A DNA stretch of 64,000 nt from RQOF01 sp964461135 (GCA_964461135.1 CAYWTB010000002.1:1-64000); one strand, 5' to 3'; positions 41,437 to 51,021 are shown, counted from the stretch's first letter. The notes: generated from the letters alone by a model not told the origin. Made by a program: numbers and translations.

Positions 41437-43485
41437 TTATTTGCCTCCCCGTTTAGCTTGGTTTGAATCGCCAAAATCCTGTAGCGTCTTTATTTCCCGA
41501 TATTCATTCCCGTATATATCAAGATATATTACCATGATCTGTTTTTTAATTTCTTCCAAAGGCAAAAATACCTTCCAACCATTTTTCTTAATCTCGCTGG
41601 CGTAAAAGGATTTATCAAGATTAAATATTTCACCATCATAATCGAAATCCACCATGATCATGGAAAGCGACTTTCGATTTTCTAATTGGCTTGCGCCTTT
41701 TAGCATGGCTTCACTTTTGAATGTTTTGATTTTAATAACAGCATACTCAAGCAATTGATCTTTTGGCTTTTCAATGGCATAGGCGCACTCCACTCTGGGC
41801 TGGCGGATAAAATCAAAGCCGACTGCATCCACCGTATCATTGATTTGACTTTCATCAATAGGTTGTTTGATAGCTTCGAAATCCTTGCTATGCAGTTCGT
41901 TGATAATTGAGTAGGGAATACGAAGAAGATAATAGCTGCCAGAACCTTTATCAATATAATCTTCAAGAAAGGTAACACTTGCAGCTGGGGCGATAACAAA
42001 AAATTGACTACCGATTTTGGAACCGATCATAGAATGAAGGTCGTCGATAAAGCCATAATCCAACACTACACCTCCATCTTTTTGATAATCAAAAACCAGA
42101 ACGTCTGAACGGCCTTTATAGCCATCCAGTTCAATGCCTGATACTGTATGTTTATCATCCCTACAATTGAACAGAAGTAGAGCAAATTTACGCCATTCTG
42201 CCCAAGGCAATTGTTTGAGTTTGGAAAAGTCATACAATCCAGCATGATAAAGGGTAAACGGTTTTGGTTTAAGTTTTTTACCCTTATTACCAATCTCGCT
42301 TTTCAGATTGAGCATACGTTTCTGCATCGTATAAATAGCAAGTTTGCCACAGTCGATACCAATCCAGCTACGACCTAATTTTTCGGCAACACTTAAAGTA
42401 GTACCTGAGCCAGCAAAACAGTCTAATACCAAATCTAATTCCTCTGAACTTGAGAGAATAACTCTCTCAAGTAATTTTTCTGGTTTTTGTGTTGGATAAT
42501 CAAACTTTTCTAACGCTCCGCCTTGTATTGGTGGTATGTCAAACCATAAATCTTGAAGTGGAACACCTTTTGATTCGTCCAAGTATCGTTTTTTTTGTGG
42601 AACAGATCCTGGTTTTGTCTGAACTATGTATCCCTGTTTCAACAGTGATTCCATTTTTTCTTTTGAATGAACCCAATATCTCGAGATTCCCATGAATTCA
42701 TAATATGGATTACCTTTGTTAGCACCTCCAGGGCCTAATAATGAAACAAGTCGGTATCGACGTCCATCAGGATCTTCATATTTATAGAAATCATCAAGAT
42801 ACTTTTTTGAGTAAGGAGTATAAACAGTATTTATCAAAGTGGCAGACGACTTTTTATAAAAAAGGATGACATCATGAAGTCGGCCAAAATGCATTGCTCC
42901 TTGACCAAGATCGCCATGTGAAAATGTTCTTTTCCATATTATTTCATTTACAAAGTTATGCTCTCCCATCAATTCATCGACAATAGTCTTGATATAATGC
43001 ATCTTCTTCATATCAAGATGAATATATATACTTCCGTCATCAGCAAGTAATTCTCTCAAAAAAATTAATCGTTTCCTTAAGAATTCAATGAAATGGGCAC
43101 CAACAATTTTATCTTGATAAGCCTTTTGATCCTGGCTTCCCCGAAATTCCTGTTTCGTAGCAAATGGCGGATCGATATAGATCAATTTCACCCGTCCTTT
43201 CACTTCAGGGTCATCCAGCAGCGATTTCATCACCTGCAAGTTATCACCGAAAATCATTTTATTCATCCAACCGTTACCATTTGTTCCAAAGGTTTTAATA
43301 GGTTGTAGGGGCACGGCCATTGTGTCTGCTAAAATATCTTCTTCTCGTTCTTTCCCTGCATATACCAATTCATACTCTTTCTTCTCGGGAGGAAAAAGAA
43401 TATTCTTATAGTCTAAAGGCAATTCCTCACCTTTTTCCAATATTTCAATTATTCGTTTTTTTTCTTGAATATTCAATGTTGACAA
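41437..43485 (-). CDS. mod: Type III DNA adenine methyltransferase Mod subunit
   Basis: 682 residues. Catalytic IDPPF (105-108) precedes the S-adenosylmethionine motif FAGSG (357-361), the beta-class order of Mod proteins. The region between (about 180-330) should hold the target-recognition domain. It methylates N6 of adenine in an asymmetric site and gives Res its specificity. Eleven bases separate it from the membrane-protein gene upstream, so the three genes probably form one operon from the promoter at 44388. Confidence 0.92.
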   Translation of the reverse strand: MSTLNIQEKKRIIEILEKGEELPLDYKNILFPPEKKEYELVYAGKEREEDILADTMAVPLQPIKTFGTNGNGWMNKMIFGDNLQVMKSLLDDPEVKGRVKLIYIDPPFATKQEFRGSQDQKAYQDKIVGAHFIEFLRKRLIFLRELLADDGSIYIHLDMKKMHYIKTIVDELMGEHNFVNEIIWKRTFSHGDLGQGAMHFGRLHDVILFYKKSSATLINTVYTPYSKKYLDDFYKYEDPDGRRYRLVSLLGPGGANKGNPYYEFMGISRYWVHSKEKMESLLKQGYIVQTKPGSVPQKKRYLDESKGVPLQDLWFDIPPIQGGALEKFDYPTQKPEKLLERVILSSSEELDLVLDCFAGSGTTLSVAEKLGRSWIGIDCGKLAIYTMQKRMLNLKSEIGNKGKKLKPKPFTLYHAGLYDFSKLKQLPWAEWRKFALLLFNCRDDKHTVSGIELDGYKGRSDVLVFDYQKDGGVVLDYGFIDDLHSMIGSKIGSQFFVIAPAASVTFLEDYIDKGSGSYYLLRIPYSIINELHSKDFEAIKQPIDESQINDTVDAVGFDFIRQPRVECAYAIEKPKDQLLEYAVIKIKTFKSEAMLKGASQLENRKSLSMIMVDFDYDGEIFNLDKSFYASEIKKNGWKVFLPLEEIKKQIMVIYLDIYGNEYREIKTLQDFGDSNQAKRGGK

Positions 43486-43496
43486 GAGGTACTCTC

Positions 43497-44258
43497 CTAA
43501 GATTTTAATTTTCGCTTATATTTTAAATATTTCCATTTATAATATAAATTCCAATGCGAATTGTTTATTGACTTTTCAGACATAAGTAAAATAATGAATG
43601 AAATTGTTATTATAACCATAATATCATACTGAATAGACTCACTCATTTCAAGAGTAGTTGCTTTCTTATCATACCAGTTTATACTGTATAAAAAGTGTAG
43701 TAAAGGTAGAAAGGGCTTTGTATAAATAGGGTAAGAACGTAGTCCCTGAACTTGTTCTTCATATAATGCTTGAAGTGTATCAGGCAAATCCAAAATATTA
43801 TCTAAAGGAAGCCGTATTCCTTCTGGTAAGGATCCTTCATTGGCCTGATATGCAAGCTGATTATATAAACGCTTCATTGCCAAATCATTAACCATTGATC
43901 CATATTGCTGATGTATAAACAAACAAAATAAATATAATAAAGGGAGGATAAATACTAAAAAAAACCATTTCTTAGGTTTAATTTTGTCAATCTTTAGAAA
44001 TAAAATCCATAAAATTGACAAATATAAAACTGTAGCAGACCAAGCAGCAATTTCTTTTTGTGCAATCCATGGTTTACCAAATGTAGTCTGATCAACCAAC
44101 ATTCTTATATATTCTTGGACCTTATCATCCTTTTTCCCATTAAAATTATTGCCTTTTGCTATAGAGTCATTGGCAAAAAATTCGTTTGATACCCCATTTT
44201 TTGGACAGGAAAAAGATAAACACAAAAAAACAAAAAAGAGAGAAATTACTCTGTTCAA
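43497..44258 (-). CDS. Membrane protein co-transcribed with mod-res
   Basis: 253 residues from a TTG start. N-terminal signal-like helix (VISLFFVFLCLSFSC), a polar loop with basic residues, then three or more membrane helices (VLYLSILWILFL, WFFLVFILPLLYLFCLFI, IMVIITISFIILLM) and a basic tail (YKWKYLKYKRKLK). Not part of any classical type III system. Its place at the head of the operon, 11 bases from mod, suggests an accessory or effector. No family is recognised. Confidence 0.55.
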   Translation of the reverse strand: MNRVISLFFVFLCLSFSCPKNGVSNEFFANDSIAKGNNFNGKKDDKVQEYIRMLVDQTTFGKPWIAQKEIAAWSATVLYLSILWILFLKIDKIKPKKWFFLVFILPLLYLFCLFIHQQYGSMVNDLAMKRLYNQLAYQANEGSLPEGIRLPLDNILDLPDTLQALYEEQVQGLRSYPIYTKPFLPLLHFLYSINWYDKKATTLEMSESIQYDIMVIITISFIILLMSEKSINNSHWNLYYKWKYLKYKRKLKS

Positions 44259-44387
44259 ATTATACTTCGCCTTCTAAATAAGTTATAGGATAGGGAGGAG
44301 TTTTTCACACATATTTCAGAGTATCTTTTCTGTTGATGATAGAAATTATATACTCTACATTTCCCAAGAATTCAAATAGTCATTAAA

Positions 44388-44416
44388 AGAATACATAATT
44401 TTTCTGAAATTGTCAA
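44388..44416 (-). promoter_or_regulatory. Promoter of the type III RM operon
   Basis: Minus-strand TTGACA (44411-44416), 17 bases and TATTCT (44388-44393), 130 bases before the first gene. Confidence 0.65.
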
Positions 44417-44438
44417 GAGAAAATACTTTATCTAATAC

Positions 44439-44475
44439 AAAAGCCCTACCAACAATTCAGAGTAGCAGGGCTTTT
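44439..44475 (-). terminator. Intrinsic terminator
   Basis: AAAGCCCT/AGGGCTTT 8-bp stem with T-tracts on both strands, ending the gene at 44609 and insulating the RM promoter. Confidence 0.6.
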
Positions 44476-44608
44476 AGAAAAAAGTAAATGCTAACCGATG
44501 AGATCATCATTGATAACACACCTGAATATGAGAAAAACCTTCAAGAGCCGCGGGGAGCCTTTCAGATCGGTTGCAAATTGTAGTGAGGGACTGTTTTTTC
44601 ATCCCTCA

Positions 44609-45097
44609 CTAATAATGGTGTAAATGAAGTTCGTTTATTGTGATTTCTGAAATGGTTTTTATAATAAAAACCATTTCGTCAGCAATTCGATTCAACTCAT
44701 CAACCGTCTTTTTCTCAAGAGTATGCTTGAGGCCGTTCTTTCGTTTGGCGGTTACTTTGTATCTAATTAAAGACTGTGGATCAGTCATGTTTACGGCCCA
44801 AATTGAGTGTATTATTTGATTCCTCTTTCTTTCAAACCCTTCTGCTTTCTTCAATAGTTCAGTAAGTTTATTAATATCTTTTTTGTCTGTTTTTCTTAAA
44901 CGGTAAAGGGAACTGAGCAATGCCAGCAGATTACGAAATGATAATTCTGATGTTATAATTTCTCCAACTTGTTGCCCCGCACCAATTAATGTCCAAACCA
45001 GGACTGAAGCATAAGTTTCAAGTACATTGAAATATTGTGAAATTCGACCAATTGCCAGAAATAACTGATCCTCACGCGACATTTCTTGTTCTTGCAT
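44609..45097 (-). CDS. HEPN-like protein with R-x4-H motif
   Basis: About 162 residues from ATG 45097; the longer frame to 45163 has no ribosome site. All-helical. ERKRNQIIHSIW near the middle holds R-N-x3-H, the catalytic signature of HEPN ribonucleases found in toxins and anti-phage systems (family knowledge). The rest is not matched, so the call rests on that motif plus fold. Neighbouring RM and nuclease-like genes suit a defence role. No clear antitoxin partner overlaps it, although the small gene at 45246 is close. Confidence 0.5.
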   Translation of the reverse strand: MQEQEMSREDQLFLAIGRISQYFNVLETYASVLVWTLIGAGQQVGEIITSELSFRNLLALLSSLYRLRKTDKKDINKLTELLKKAEGFERKRNQIIHSIWAVNMTDPQSLIRYKVTAKRKNGLKHTLEKKTVDELNRIADEMVFIIKTISEITINELHLHHY

Positions 45098-45245
45098 GTG
45101 CCTGATTATGCTCTTCTTTTTTAATACAAGTAATTGGAATGAAGCCACTAATTTACACGGCATATTTTATAGATTGAATAAATACCCGTTTCTCAAATAA
45201 ACACTTCGCGAACACTTTGTTACCGTCTCAGCGTAATTTCCGAAT

Positions 45246-45707
45246 CTAATCCACTATTTCACAAATTGAAGGATCTACATTCAATCTTTTCCCAACACTA
45301 TTGATTAGTTCCTGCCGAGTATGATACTCAATATTATCGACAAGCTCTTGATGGTCTTTGATTATATTCCCATTCTCATCTTCCGATATAACTGAGCCAA
45401 CTCGTATTATGCCATCCATAGATTCTGGAACATTGTCGTCCAGAGTAATGCGGACATGTGCAATTTGCTTCATTATCTCCTTGACAATTCTATCATGTCT
45501 TGATTGTGCTTCTCTTAATTTCTTTTTTACTTCTTTTCTTAATTTTTCTACTTGCTTAATGAGTTCATTGGCTTGAAAATCAATTTCACTCTCAGTCATG
45601 CACTCTGATGTCATATTAAGTTGTATTAAACGAAATTTTACATATGGTCTGAAAAGCCTATCTGATGTTTTTGGTTCTGTTAAATCAATTTCAAATTTGC
45701 ATTGCAT
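45246..45707 (-). CDS. Charged coiled-coil hypothetical protein
   Basis: 153 residues with a very strong AAAGGAGGAG site. The middle (NELIKQVEKLRKEVKKKLRE) is a coiled coil and the C-terminal part is acidic. No enzyme motif. Possible partner of the HEPN-like protein 150 bases downstream. Confidence 0.5.
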   Translation of the reverse strand: MQCKFEIDLTEPKTSDRLFRPYVKFRLIQLNMTSECMTESEIDFQANELIKQVEKLRKEVKKKLREAQSRHDRIVKEIMKQIAHVRITLDDNVPESMDGIIRVGSVISEDENGNIIKDHQELVDNIEYHTRQELINSVGKRLNVDPSICEIVD

Positions 45708-45833
45708 ATTTTTTTTCTCCTCCTTTTAATATTTATGATGGCTAATGCTTGAGTATAAGTTGCCCGAAACGATGCCTGACATGAAACAAAGGACAGGTCC
45801 ACCATCTGAGTGTCGGATCAGATTAATACTTTG

Positions 45834-47417
45834 TTAAGATGGTTTAAGACCATACCATTTAGATTTCCATTTACCAAAAGAGATATTTACAGGTTTAACC
45901 CAAAAATCTATATCTCTTTTTGGCAAATATTCTTTATTTCTTAACCAATGTATTACTTTATTTAATGATCCATATTCTTTTATTTTGTTTAATATTGGCC
46001 ACACTTTAACAATAGGTACTTCATCATCTTGAACATCAAATTCACCTATCCAGTTTCGCGAAGCCACAATAGATAAATATGAATAATTGGCATCTATTTT
46101 TAAAACATCATTCAGCATATGAGCATTTTTTAATTTAAACAATTCATTTAGTCTTTTTGCTTGGAAAACACCTTTTTCTAATTCTTCTGATCTTGCGATT
46201 ACTTCCCTAATCTCAGCTGGCTCGATAAACCATTTGAGTTCCATTATTAAACACACTTTTTCTGTTCTATCTATTATTGCACAATCAATATTGGTATTCT
46301 CGACACTACCGGATTTAACATCATAATTCATATCTTTTAAAAAATCTTTTATTTCTTTTCTCAATAAAGTTTCTTTTTCATTCACAAGTTTTGCATATAT
46401 AGCTTTTTCTTGAGGAATTTGATTTAATAAGGTACACAGGTTTCTTTCTGCATTTGTGTTAGTCCATACAAAGGGGGAAAGCGCAAAATAACCGTTATTT
46501 AGATCAACAAGTGGTTGTAAGGCAATATCCGGTTCACGTATTTCCATACCACCATACGTTAAATATTCGAGTATTTTCAAAATTGTTATTTCATTTAAAT
46601 TTGTATACCTTTTTAATCTGTTGGATAACTCTTCCATTGAGACTACCCAAACAGATGAACAATAACCGAATTCTTCAATATCTTGATAAAATAATTTTCT
46701 ACCCACAAACCATCCGTACAACATTGATTGAATAGTAGTATATAAAATTTTAAAGTCACCAATTGTAAAATATGTGAATTCCCAATTTCCAGGGAGATTG
46801 TATCGATCCTCATTAATCTTTGAGAAATAAGAATACAATTGATTTACAATTTTTGGATTAAAATTAATATAGTATATATTTCTTTTTATTTTGGTATTAG
46901 CAGCTATTAGTTCAAATATATCTTTATTACTTACATGTAGCAATTCTTCTTTGGCATCTTTTCGAAATAACCTATTGTAAGCTTCATATTCTAATTCAAG
47001 TCTTGTCCAGTCTGAAGGTATAAGATTATAACCATCCAATTCAATTTCAATTTTATTTCTGTGCCATAAAGGAAATATTGAGCAAAAAAGACCATAATCA
47101 TCTGCATCATCAAGCCATTGGATGGCTGATTTATAATCTTCATCTATCATTTTTTTTTCGAGTTTGTTTTTACTCCTGTCTGATTCTTTATAACATACAC
47201 GCAAAGGATAGTTTAAAGAATTCAAAGATTTATCAACATAAGCGTTAAGCTCATTTTCAGTTTTGAGTGGTCTTCTTGTAGTTATCTTTAAATAATGTTC
47301 CTCAGCAATATTAAGTAAAGTCCAAATAGCTTGTGTATAACCAATAGACTTAAGTCTATTTCCTGCAAAAATTAAATCGATTTCTTTCTCTGCTAAGTAA
47401 ATAGCATTTTTTAACAT
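45834..47417 (-). CDS. Putative PD-(D/E)XK nuclease-like protein
   Basis: 527 residues, AAGG before the start. The C-terminal third has NIDCAIIDRTEKVCLIMELK: Asp, then E-x-K after a strand, the pattern of restriction-type nucleases, preceded by a helix with a Glu (TLLRKEIKDFLKDMNYDV). The N-terminal 370 residues are unrecognised. Together with neighbours it may belong to an uncharacterised defence system. AT-richness is higher than in the element core, which suggests separate transfer. Confidence 0.5.
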   Translation of the reverse strand: MLKNAIYLAEKEIDLIFAGNRLKSIGYTQAIWTLLNIAEEHYLKITTRRPLKTENELNAYVDKSLNSLNYPLRVCYKESDRSKNKLEKKMIDEDYKSAIQWLDDADDYGLFCSIFPLWHRNKIEIELDGYNLIPSDWTRLELEYEAYNRLFRKDAKEELLHVSNKDIFELIAANTKIKRNIYYINFNPKIVNQLYSYFSKINEDRYNLPGNWEFTYFTIGDFKILYTTIQSMLYGWFVGRKLFYQDIEEFGYCSSVWVVSMEELSNRLKRYTNLNEITILKILEYLTYGGMEIREPDIALQPLVDLNNGYFALSPFVWTNTNAERNLCTLLNQIPQEKAIYAKLVNEKETLLRKEIKDFLKDMNYDVKSGSVENTNIDCAIIDRTEKVCLIMELKWFIEPAEIREVIARSEELEKGVFQAKRLNELFKLKNAHMLNDVLKIDANYSYLSIVASRNWIGEFDVQDDEVPIVKVWPILNKIKEYGSLNKVIHWLRNKEYLPKRDIDFWVKPVNISFGKWKSKWYGLKPS

Positions 47418-47549
47418 AACCTTACTTTTGAGAATTAAACCAGCTTAAGGGTTAGGTATAACTGGTTCAAACGTTTTGAGAAACCTCCGGGGGCGAATTC
47501 ATCGTCCTACGTGAGGATTACATTGATACCTTTAAGATCAAAATTAACC

Positions 47550-47993
47550 TTAGGGAAATATTAATATTTTTGCAATTAATATAAATCCGATTAAAAATAA
47601 TAGTGATTGAAAAGATGAACATTTATTTAACCACACAACCGATGGATGATTATAAATTTCCTTTCTGAGTTGATTATATATTAAAGATTGATTTTCAGGA
47701 ATACTTTTTTCTATATCATGAATAGCTTTTTTAACTTTCCGATTTTGGCTTTTAATAAATTTAACATAAAAATATTGGACACCAACGCCTGTTAAAATTG
47801 ATAACCATAAGACAAGGTATATATAGAAAAATAAATTACTTTCAGGTAAGTTTTTGTTTTGACTTAATAATAATGTTAAAATACCTGAAGATAAACCCAA
47901 TAATAATTGTGATTGCTTTTTAAATTCATTATTAAATTCTTTTTGAATATTACTTGATAGATCATATAAAAAATCAATACTTGCTTTTGGCAT
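47550..47993 (-). CDS. Three-helix membrane protein
   Basis: 147 residues, AAGGAG upstream. Helices at about 30-43, 54-76 and 126-145 with an amphipathic charged stretch between. The layout resembles SLATT or other small defence-associated membrane effectors, but no signature is certain. Own promoter at 48153. Confidence 0.45.
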   Translation of the reverse strand: MPKASIDFLYDLSSNIQKEFNNEFKKQSQLLLGLSSGILTLLLSQNKNLPESNLFFYIYLVLWLSILTGVGVQYFYVKFIKSQNRKVKKAIHDIEKSIPENQSLIYNQLRKEIYNHPSVVWLNKCSSFQSLLFLIGFILIAKILIFP

Positions 47994-48149
47994 TGTTTCT
48001 CCTTTGAGTAAATTTTGCTAACGGCTGAAGCTTAAATTACTGACTATTAGTTTCTATCTTATCCACAGCTCTGCATCATCACTTGCAGGATGTAACTTAG
48101 GCCATTGGCGAGAAGCCATGAATAGAACATACGGAAATCAATAGTTGAA

Positions 48150-48350
48150 TATAGAATATTCATTTGTAATGAAATTGTCAAGAAGAAATACTTTATCTAA
48201 AACAAAAGCCCTATCACCATCCATATTGGTAGGTGTTTTATGGAAAAGTAAATGCGAATTGATTAAATTATCATTGATAACAGACTTGAGTATGAGCTAA
48301 GCCAATCAGAGCCGCTAAGTTCTCAGGTCGGCTGCAAGTGCTACGTTGAA
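48150..48350 (-). repeat. Spacer repeat B
   Basis: Diverged copy of 44385-44590; here the terminator stem is eroded while the promoter is kept. Confidence 0.55.
48153..48181 (-). promoter_or_regulatory. Promoter of the three-helix membrane protein
   Basis: Minus-strand TTGACA (48176-48181), 17 bases and TATTCT (48153-48158), the same elements as at 44388. Confidence 0.6.
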
Positions 48351-48508
48351 GACCTTGAAGTGATCTTTCATTTAAATTAGCTCAAATTTCGCCTTCCATA
48401 TTATAAAATCCTCTGAAATGTAAAACTCATACAGCCCACAATAGGCTTAATTCAACCATGCGTTGCACACCGACCCCATCCCGGGTTCAGGTGCTAACGT
48501 TTAATACG

Positions 48509-48994
48509 TTAGCCAAATTCTTTGACGTAATTCTTATCCTCGTCAATCCTGTAATATAAAATTGACAATTGAACCGAGGATGTTACTGGTTTTTTATCTA
48601 AGAAAGCAGGATTAAATTTTAGGTTTTCAAGTTCTTTAATAACAAAATTTGAAAGCCACGTTATTCCACTAACAGGTTTTATATTTTTAGCCCGTCCATC
48701 AATATCAATATTAAAGTTAATAATTATCGCGCCATAAAGTCCAGCCTTTCTTGCGAGGTCAGGATGCTTGAGCATCTTTGCCAAGGAATCAAGCCCATTT
48801 GGAAAACTGGGATTCCTTGTTATTGCACTGTCATTCAGCACCATAAAACCTGTGATTTTAGTGACAATGGAATCGGGATGTGCAATATTTAAATCAAGAT
48901 CACCATCAAGATGCGGATGTTCATAAGAGTAACAACCTGCAATAATTAAAGACAGCAATATAATATAGCAACAAAACACAACAAAAAATCTCAT
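48509..48994 (-). CDS. Lipoprotein with TonB C-terminal-like domain
   Basis: 161 residues. Lipobox LLSLIIAGC (Cys about 21). The C-terminal YGAIIINFNIDIDGRAKNI, then LKFNPAFLDKKPV and SILYYRI follow the TonB_C pattern. Stand-alone lipoproteins of this type are common in FCB bacteria. It starts 19 bases after an attC-like site, as cassette genes do. Confidence 0.65.
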   Translation of the reverse strand: MRFFVVFCCYIILLSLIIAGCYSYEHPHLDGDLDLNIAHPDSIVTKITGFMVLNDSAITRNPSFPNGLDSLAKMLKHPDLARKAGLYGAIIINFNIDIDGRAKNIKPVSGITWLSNFVIKELENLKFNPAFLDKKPVTSSVQLSILYYRIDEDKNYVKEFG

Positions 48995-49012
48995 TTATCT
49001 GTTCCTAATTAC

Positions 49013-49078
49013 AGGCTAACGTCAAGGGTAGGGCACAAAGCGGCGAAGCCCATTTGTCGCGTTGACCCGTTTGTTGGA
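49013..49078 (-). other. attC-like recombination site
   Basis: 66 bases. On the minus strand it opens with GTCCAAC (RYYYAAC) and closes with GTTAGCC (one mismatch to GTTRRRY), with imperfectly complementary arms (GGGTCAACGCGACAAA against TTTGTGCCC and TACCCTTGAC) around a TTCG-type tip. Length and layout fit integron attC sites. It lies between two single-gene units of the same orientation. Confidence 0.55.
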
Positions 49079-49255
49079 CGTTAAAAACAACTTGGTTTAG
49101 ATAAATAATTGGAAATAGAAATACAATATTTTGACCACTTTTATTTTCTAACATGATACCTCAAAATGGCAAGCATTTAAATCTCTCTCTTTAATTGAAG
49201 TTGTGGAAATTGCTTTGGTTCTAACTTGAGGATTCGTTGGATGAGAATCCAATAC

Positions 49256-50038
49256 CTATGCTATCCCTTTTACCGCCCAGGATCGCGCAGACAATATGAT
49301 CGAACCGTTATTTTGAATCGGTAATTTTTGCAACAGTGCTGCTTGAAGCAATTTCCTTTTCGGGGGCTTCAATTTTGATATATAAGTTGGTGCAGGTCCC
49401 TGTCCTCCAAGAAAGGGTTGCCAATAGTTTTCAAAGTTGGAAAAAGTTATTTCTATTTCAAGAGGAATCGTCTTGATGTTTGAAAATCCAACGCTCTCAA
49501 AAATTGTAGCTAAAGCTTTACCATTTGAATCTGGAAATCGACGGCCTTCGTGCAAAATGGATGCATCAGGATCAAGTTCAATTGCGGTATCCCAAAAATA
49601 GGAAAGGAATTCCATATTACCAGCATAATCCCAGATATACGCTGCAACGGTACCGCCTTTTATTGTGATCCGTTTCATTTCATCAAGAGCCTTTTCCGGG
49701 GTTGTTATAAAGTTGAGTACCAATCCGGAAACCACAATATCTACCGAAGCATCACCAAAGGGGAGGGACAGTGCATTCCCGACTTTACATTCAGCCTTGT
49801 CACCCAATCTCTTTTGAGCTGAAAGCACAAACTCTTCGGATTGATCGATGGCATAAACGATTTTGGGGTTATGTTTGTTAATAATAGCTTCACTTAAAGC
49901 CCCTGTCCCACAACCAACATCTAACCACCGCAACCATGGCTTTGGTGATAGCCAGTCCACAAACAATTCGGCGATAGGCTTACTCCACCTGCCCATAAAA
50001 AATTCGTATGGGTTACCCGATTGCCACAAGTCTTGCAT
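49256..50038 (-). CDS. Class I SAM-dependent methyltransferase
   Basis: 260 residues, GAGG upstream. Motif I LRWLDVGCGTGALSEAI (about 36-52), then AIDQSEEF, VGNALSLPFGDASVDIVVSG and a UbiE/COQ5-like layout. Methylates a small molecule; the substrate cannot be read from the sequence. Bracketed by attC-like sites, it appears to be a cassette gene. Confidence 0.8.
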   Translation of the reverse strand: MQDLWQSGNPYEFFMGRWSKPIAELFVDWLSPKPWLRWLDVGCGTGALSEAIINKHNPKIVYAIDQSEEFVLSAQKRLGDKAECKVGNALSLPFGDASVDIVVSGLVLNFITTPEKALDEMKRITIKGGTVAAYIWDYAGNMEFLSYFWDTAIELDPDASILHEGRRFPDSNGKALATIFESVGFSNIKTIPLEIEITFSNFENYWQPFLGGQGPAPTYISKLKPPKRKLLQAALLQKLPIQNNGSIILSARSWAVKGIA

Positions 50039-50057
50039 GTTGGTTTCCTCGTTTTAC

Positions 50058-50282
50058 GCCTAACGCGCTCATTTAAGCCGCAGCCCAAAACAAGCACCTT
50101 ACATTTATTACTAATACCAAAGATTAAGCCTGAGGTGCATAACTTTCTCAGTACGCACTGGAGGCAACACTATTAATTAGAATGACTTCTATGAACAAGC
50201 AATTCTAAGCGGACTTCCTACTTTAAAAATCCTAAAAATGCCGAATGTGTATACGCTGTCGGCTTGAAATGCATTGTTATAC
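50058..50282 (-). other. Long attC-like inverted repeat
   Basis: The left arm starts GCCTAACGCGCTCATTTAAG and the right arm ends in GTTATAC; read against each other, GCTG-CGGCTTAAATG pairs with GCTGTCGGCTTGAAATG. The left end, GTTAGGC on the minus strand, is a perfect attC R' box 20 bases before the methyltransferase start. At 225 bases it is longer than usual attC sites. Confidence 0.45.
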
Positions 50283-50323
50283 CACGGCCTCATTTAAATA
50301 ATTTTTTTTATTAACCTCTATTT

Positions 50324-50599
50324 TTATTCAATCAAAAACTTTTTTACTTCTCTTACAAACATTTCCATGTCTGTATCCATTGCTATATGTTGCTGACCTG
50401 GCATAACAAGAACCTTGCTGTCCGGTAATGTTTCATCTAAAACTTCGGTAGTTTTATGACCGACCTGGAATATATGTCCATCAGGCCATTTCTGTTGATG
50501 CGCGAGTCCTCTTCTTTCTAAATCATTGGTTATGCCAGAATGGATAATTTTTCTACCTCTTTTGTAATGATACTTATATGTATTCCTCGCTTTTGCCAT
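50324..50599 (-). CDS. Small GIY-YIG-like protein
   Basis: 91 residues from ATG 50599 (GGGG upstream). YKYHYKRGRKIIHSGITNDL and ERRGLAHQQKWPDGHIFQVG match a family of short GIY-YIG-fold proteins whose first motif is degenerate. The C-terminal part differs from the usual ending. Probably a nuclease-derived protein without confirmed activity. Confidence 0.6.
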   Translation of the reverse strand: MAKARNTYKYHYKRGRKIIHSGITNDLERRGLAHQQKWPDGHIFQVGHKTTEVLDETLPDSKVLVMPGQQHIAMDTDMEMFVREVKKFLIE

Positions 50600-50706
50600 G
50601 ATCAATCCCCATTAGATTGTGATTGAATTTTAAAATGATGATAATATTATCCAAGACAGACAACACTACTCCCCTATTGGTATTTGTAAGTCTTTTTCAT
50701 GAGAAA

Positions 50707-51021
50707 TCAAGGCAGTATCATCCAATAATAATTATTGGTTTCCACTTGCATAACTTTACCCCGGGTCAACATCTGAGTCAAAGCATCAATGATGGCCTGA
50801 TGGGGATTTTCACCCGTACCCATTATAGAAGTAAATTCATTTTCATCGGATCTTTTGATATTATAGTTCGCTTGAGCAGAATATTTTTTTAAGAATCTCA
50901 TTTTCTCTGCACGGATTCGCACTCTTGGAACCGGAAAATCCTGGACAATAAATTCACATTCACGATCACTTATTGTGGTATAGGCTGCGACCCATTTTTC
51001 AAGAATCCTTGGAAATTCCAC
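50707..51021 (-). CDS. Hypothetical protein, tandem paralogue
   Basis: 104 residues from a GTG start. The segment VAAYTTISDRECEFIVQDFP, then RVRIRAEKMR aligns with its upstream neighbour, so these are tandem duplicates. Function unknown. Confidence 0.5.
   Translation of the reverse strand: MEFPRILEKWVAAYTTISDRECEFIVQDFPVPRVRIRAEKMRFLKKYSAQANYNIKRSDENEFTSIMGTGENPHQAIIDALTQMLTRGKVMQVETNNYYWMILP

Larger units (their letters stand above)
44385..44590 (-). repeat. Spacer repeat A: promoter plus terminator
   Basis: About 190 bases matching 48150-48350 at roughly three quarters identity by eye, including TGTCAAGA, ATACTTTATCTAA, AAAAGCCCTA, AAGTAAATGC and ATCATTGATAACA in the same order. Confidence 0.6.

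Noticed and set aside
38913..43485. Type I restriction or BREX system
   Set aside because: Only Mod with DPPF before FAGSG and a Res helicase-nuclease are present; there is no HsdS, PglZ or BrxL-like protein.
48016..48514. A further complete attC site between 48016 and 48514
   Set aside because: CGTTAGC boxes exist at both ends, but they are about 490 bases apart without clear complementary arms.
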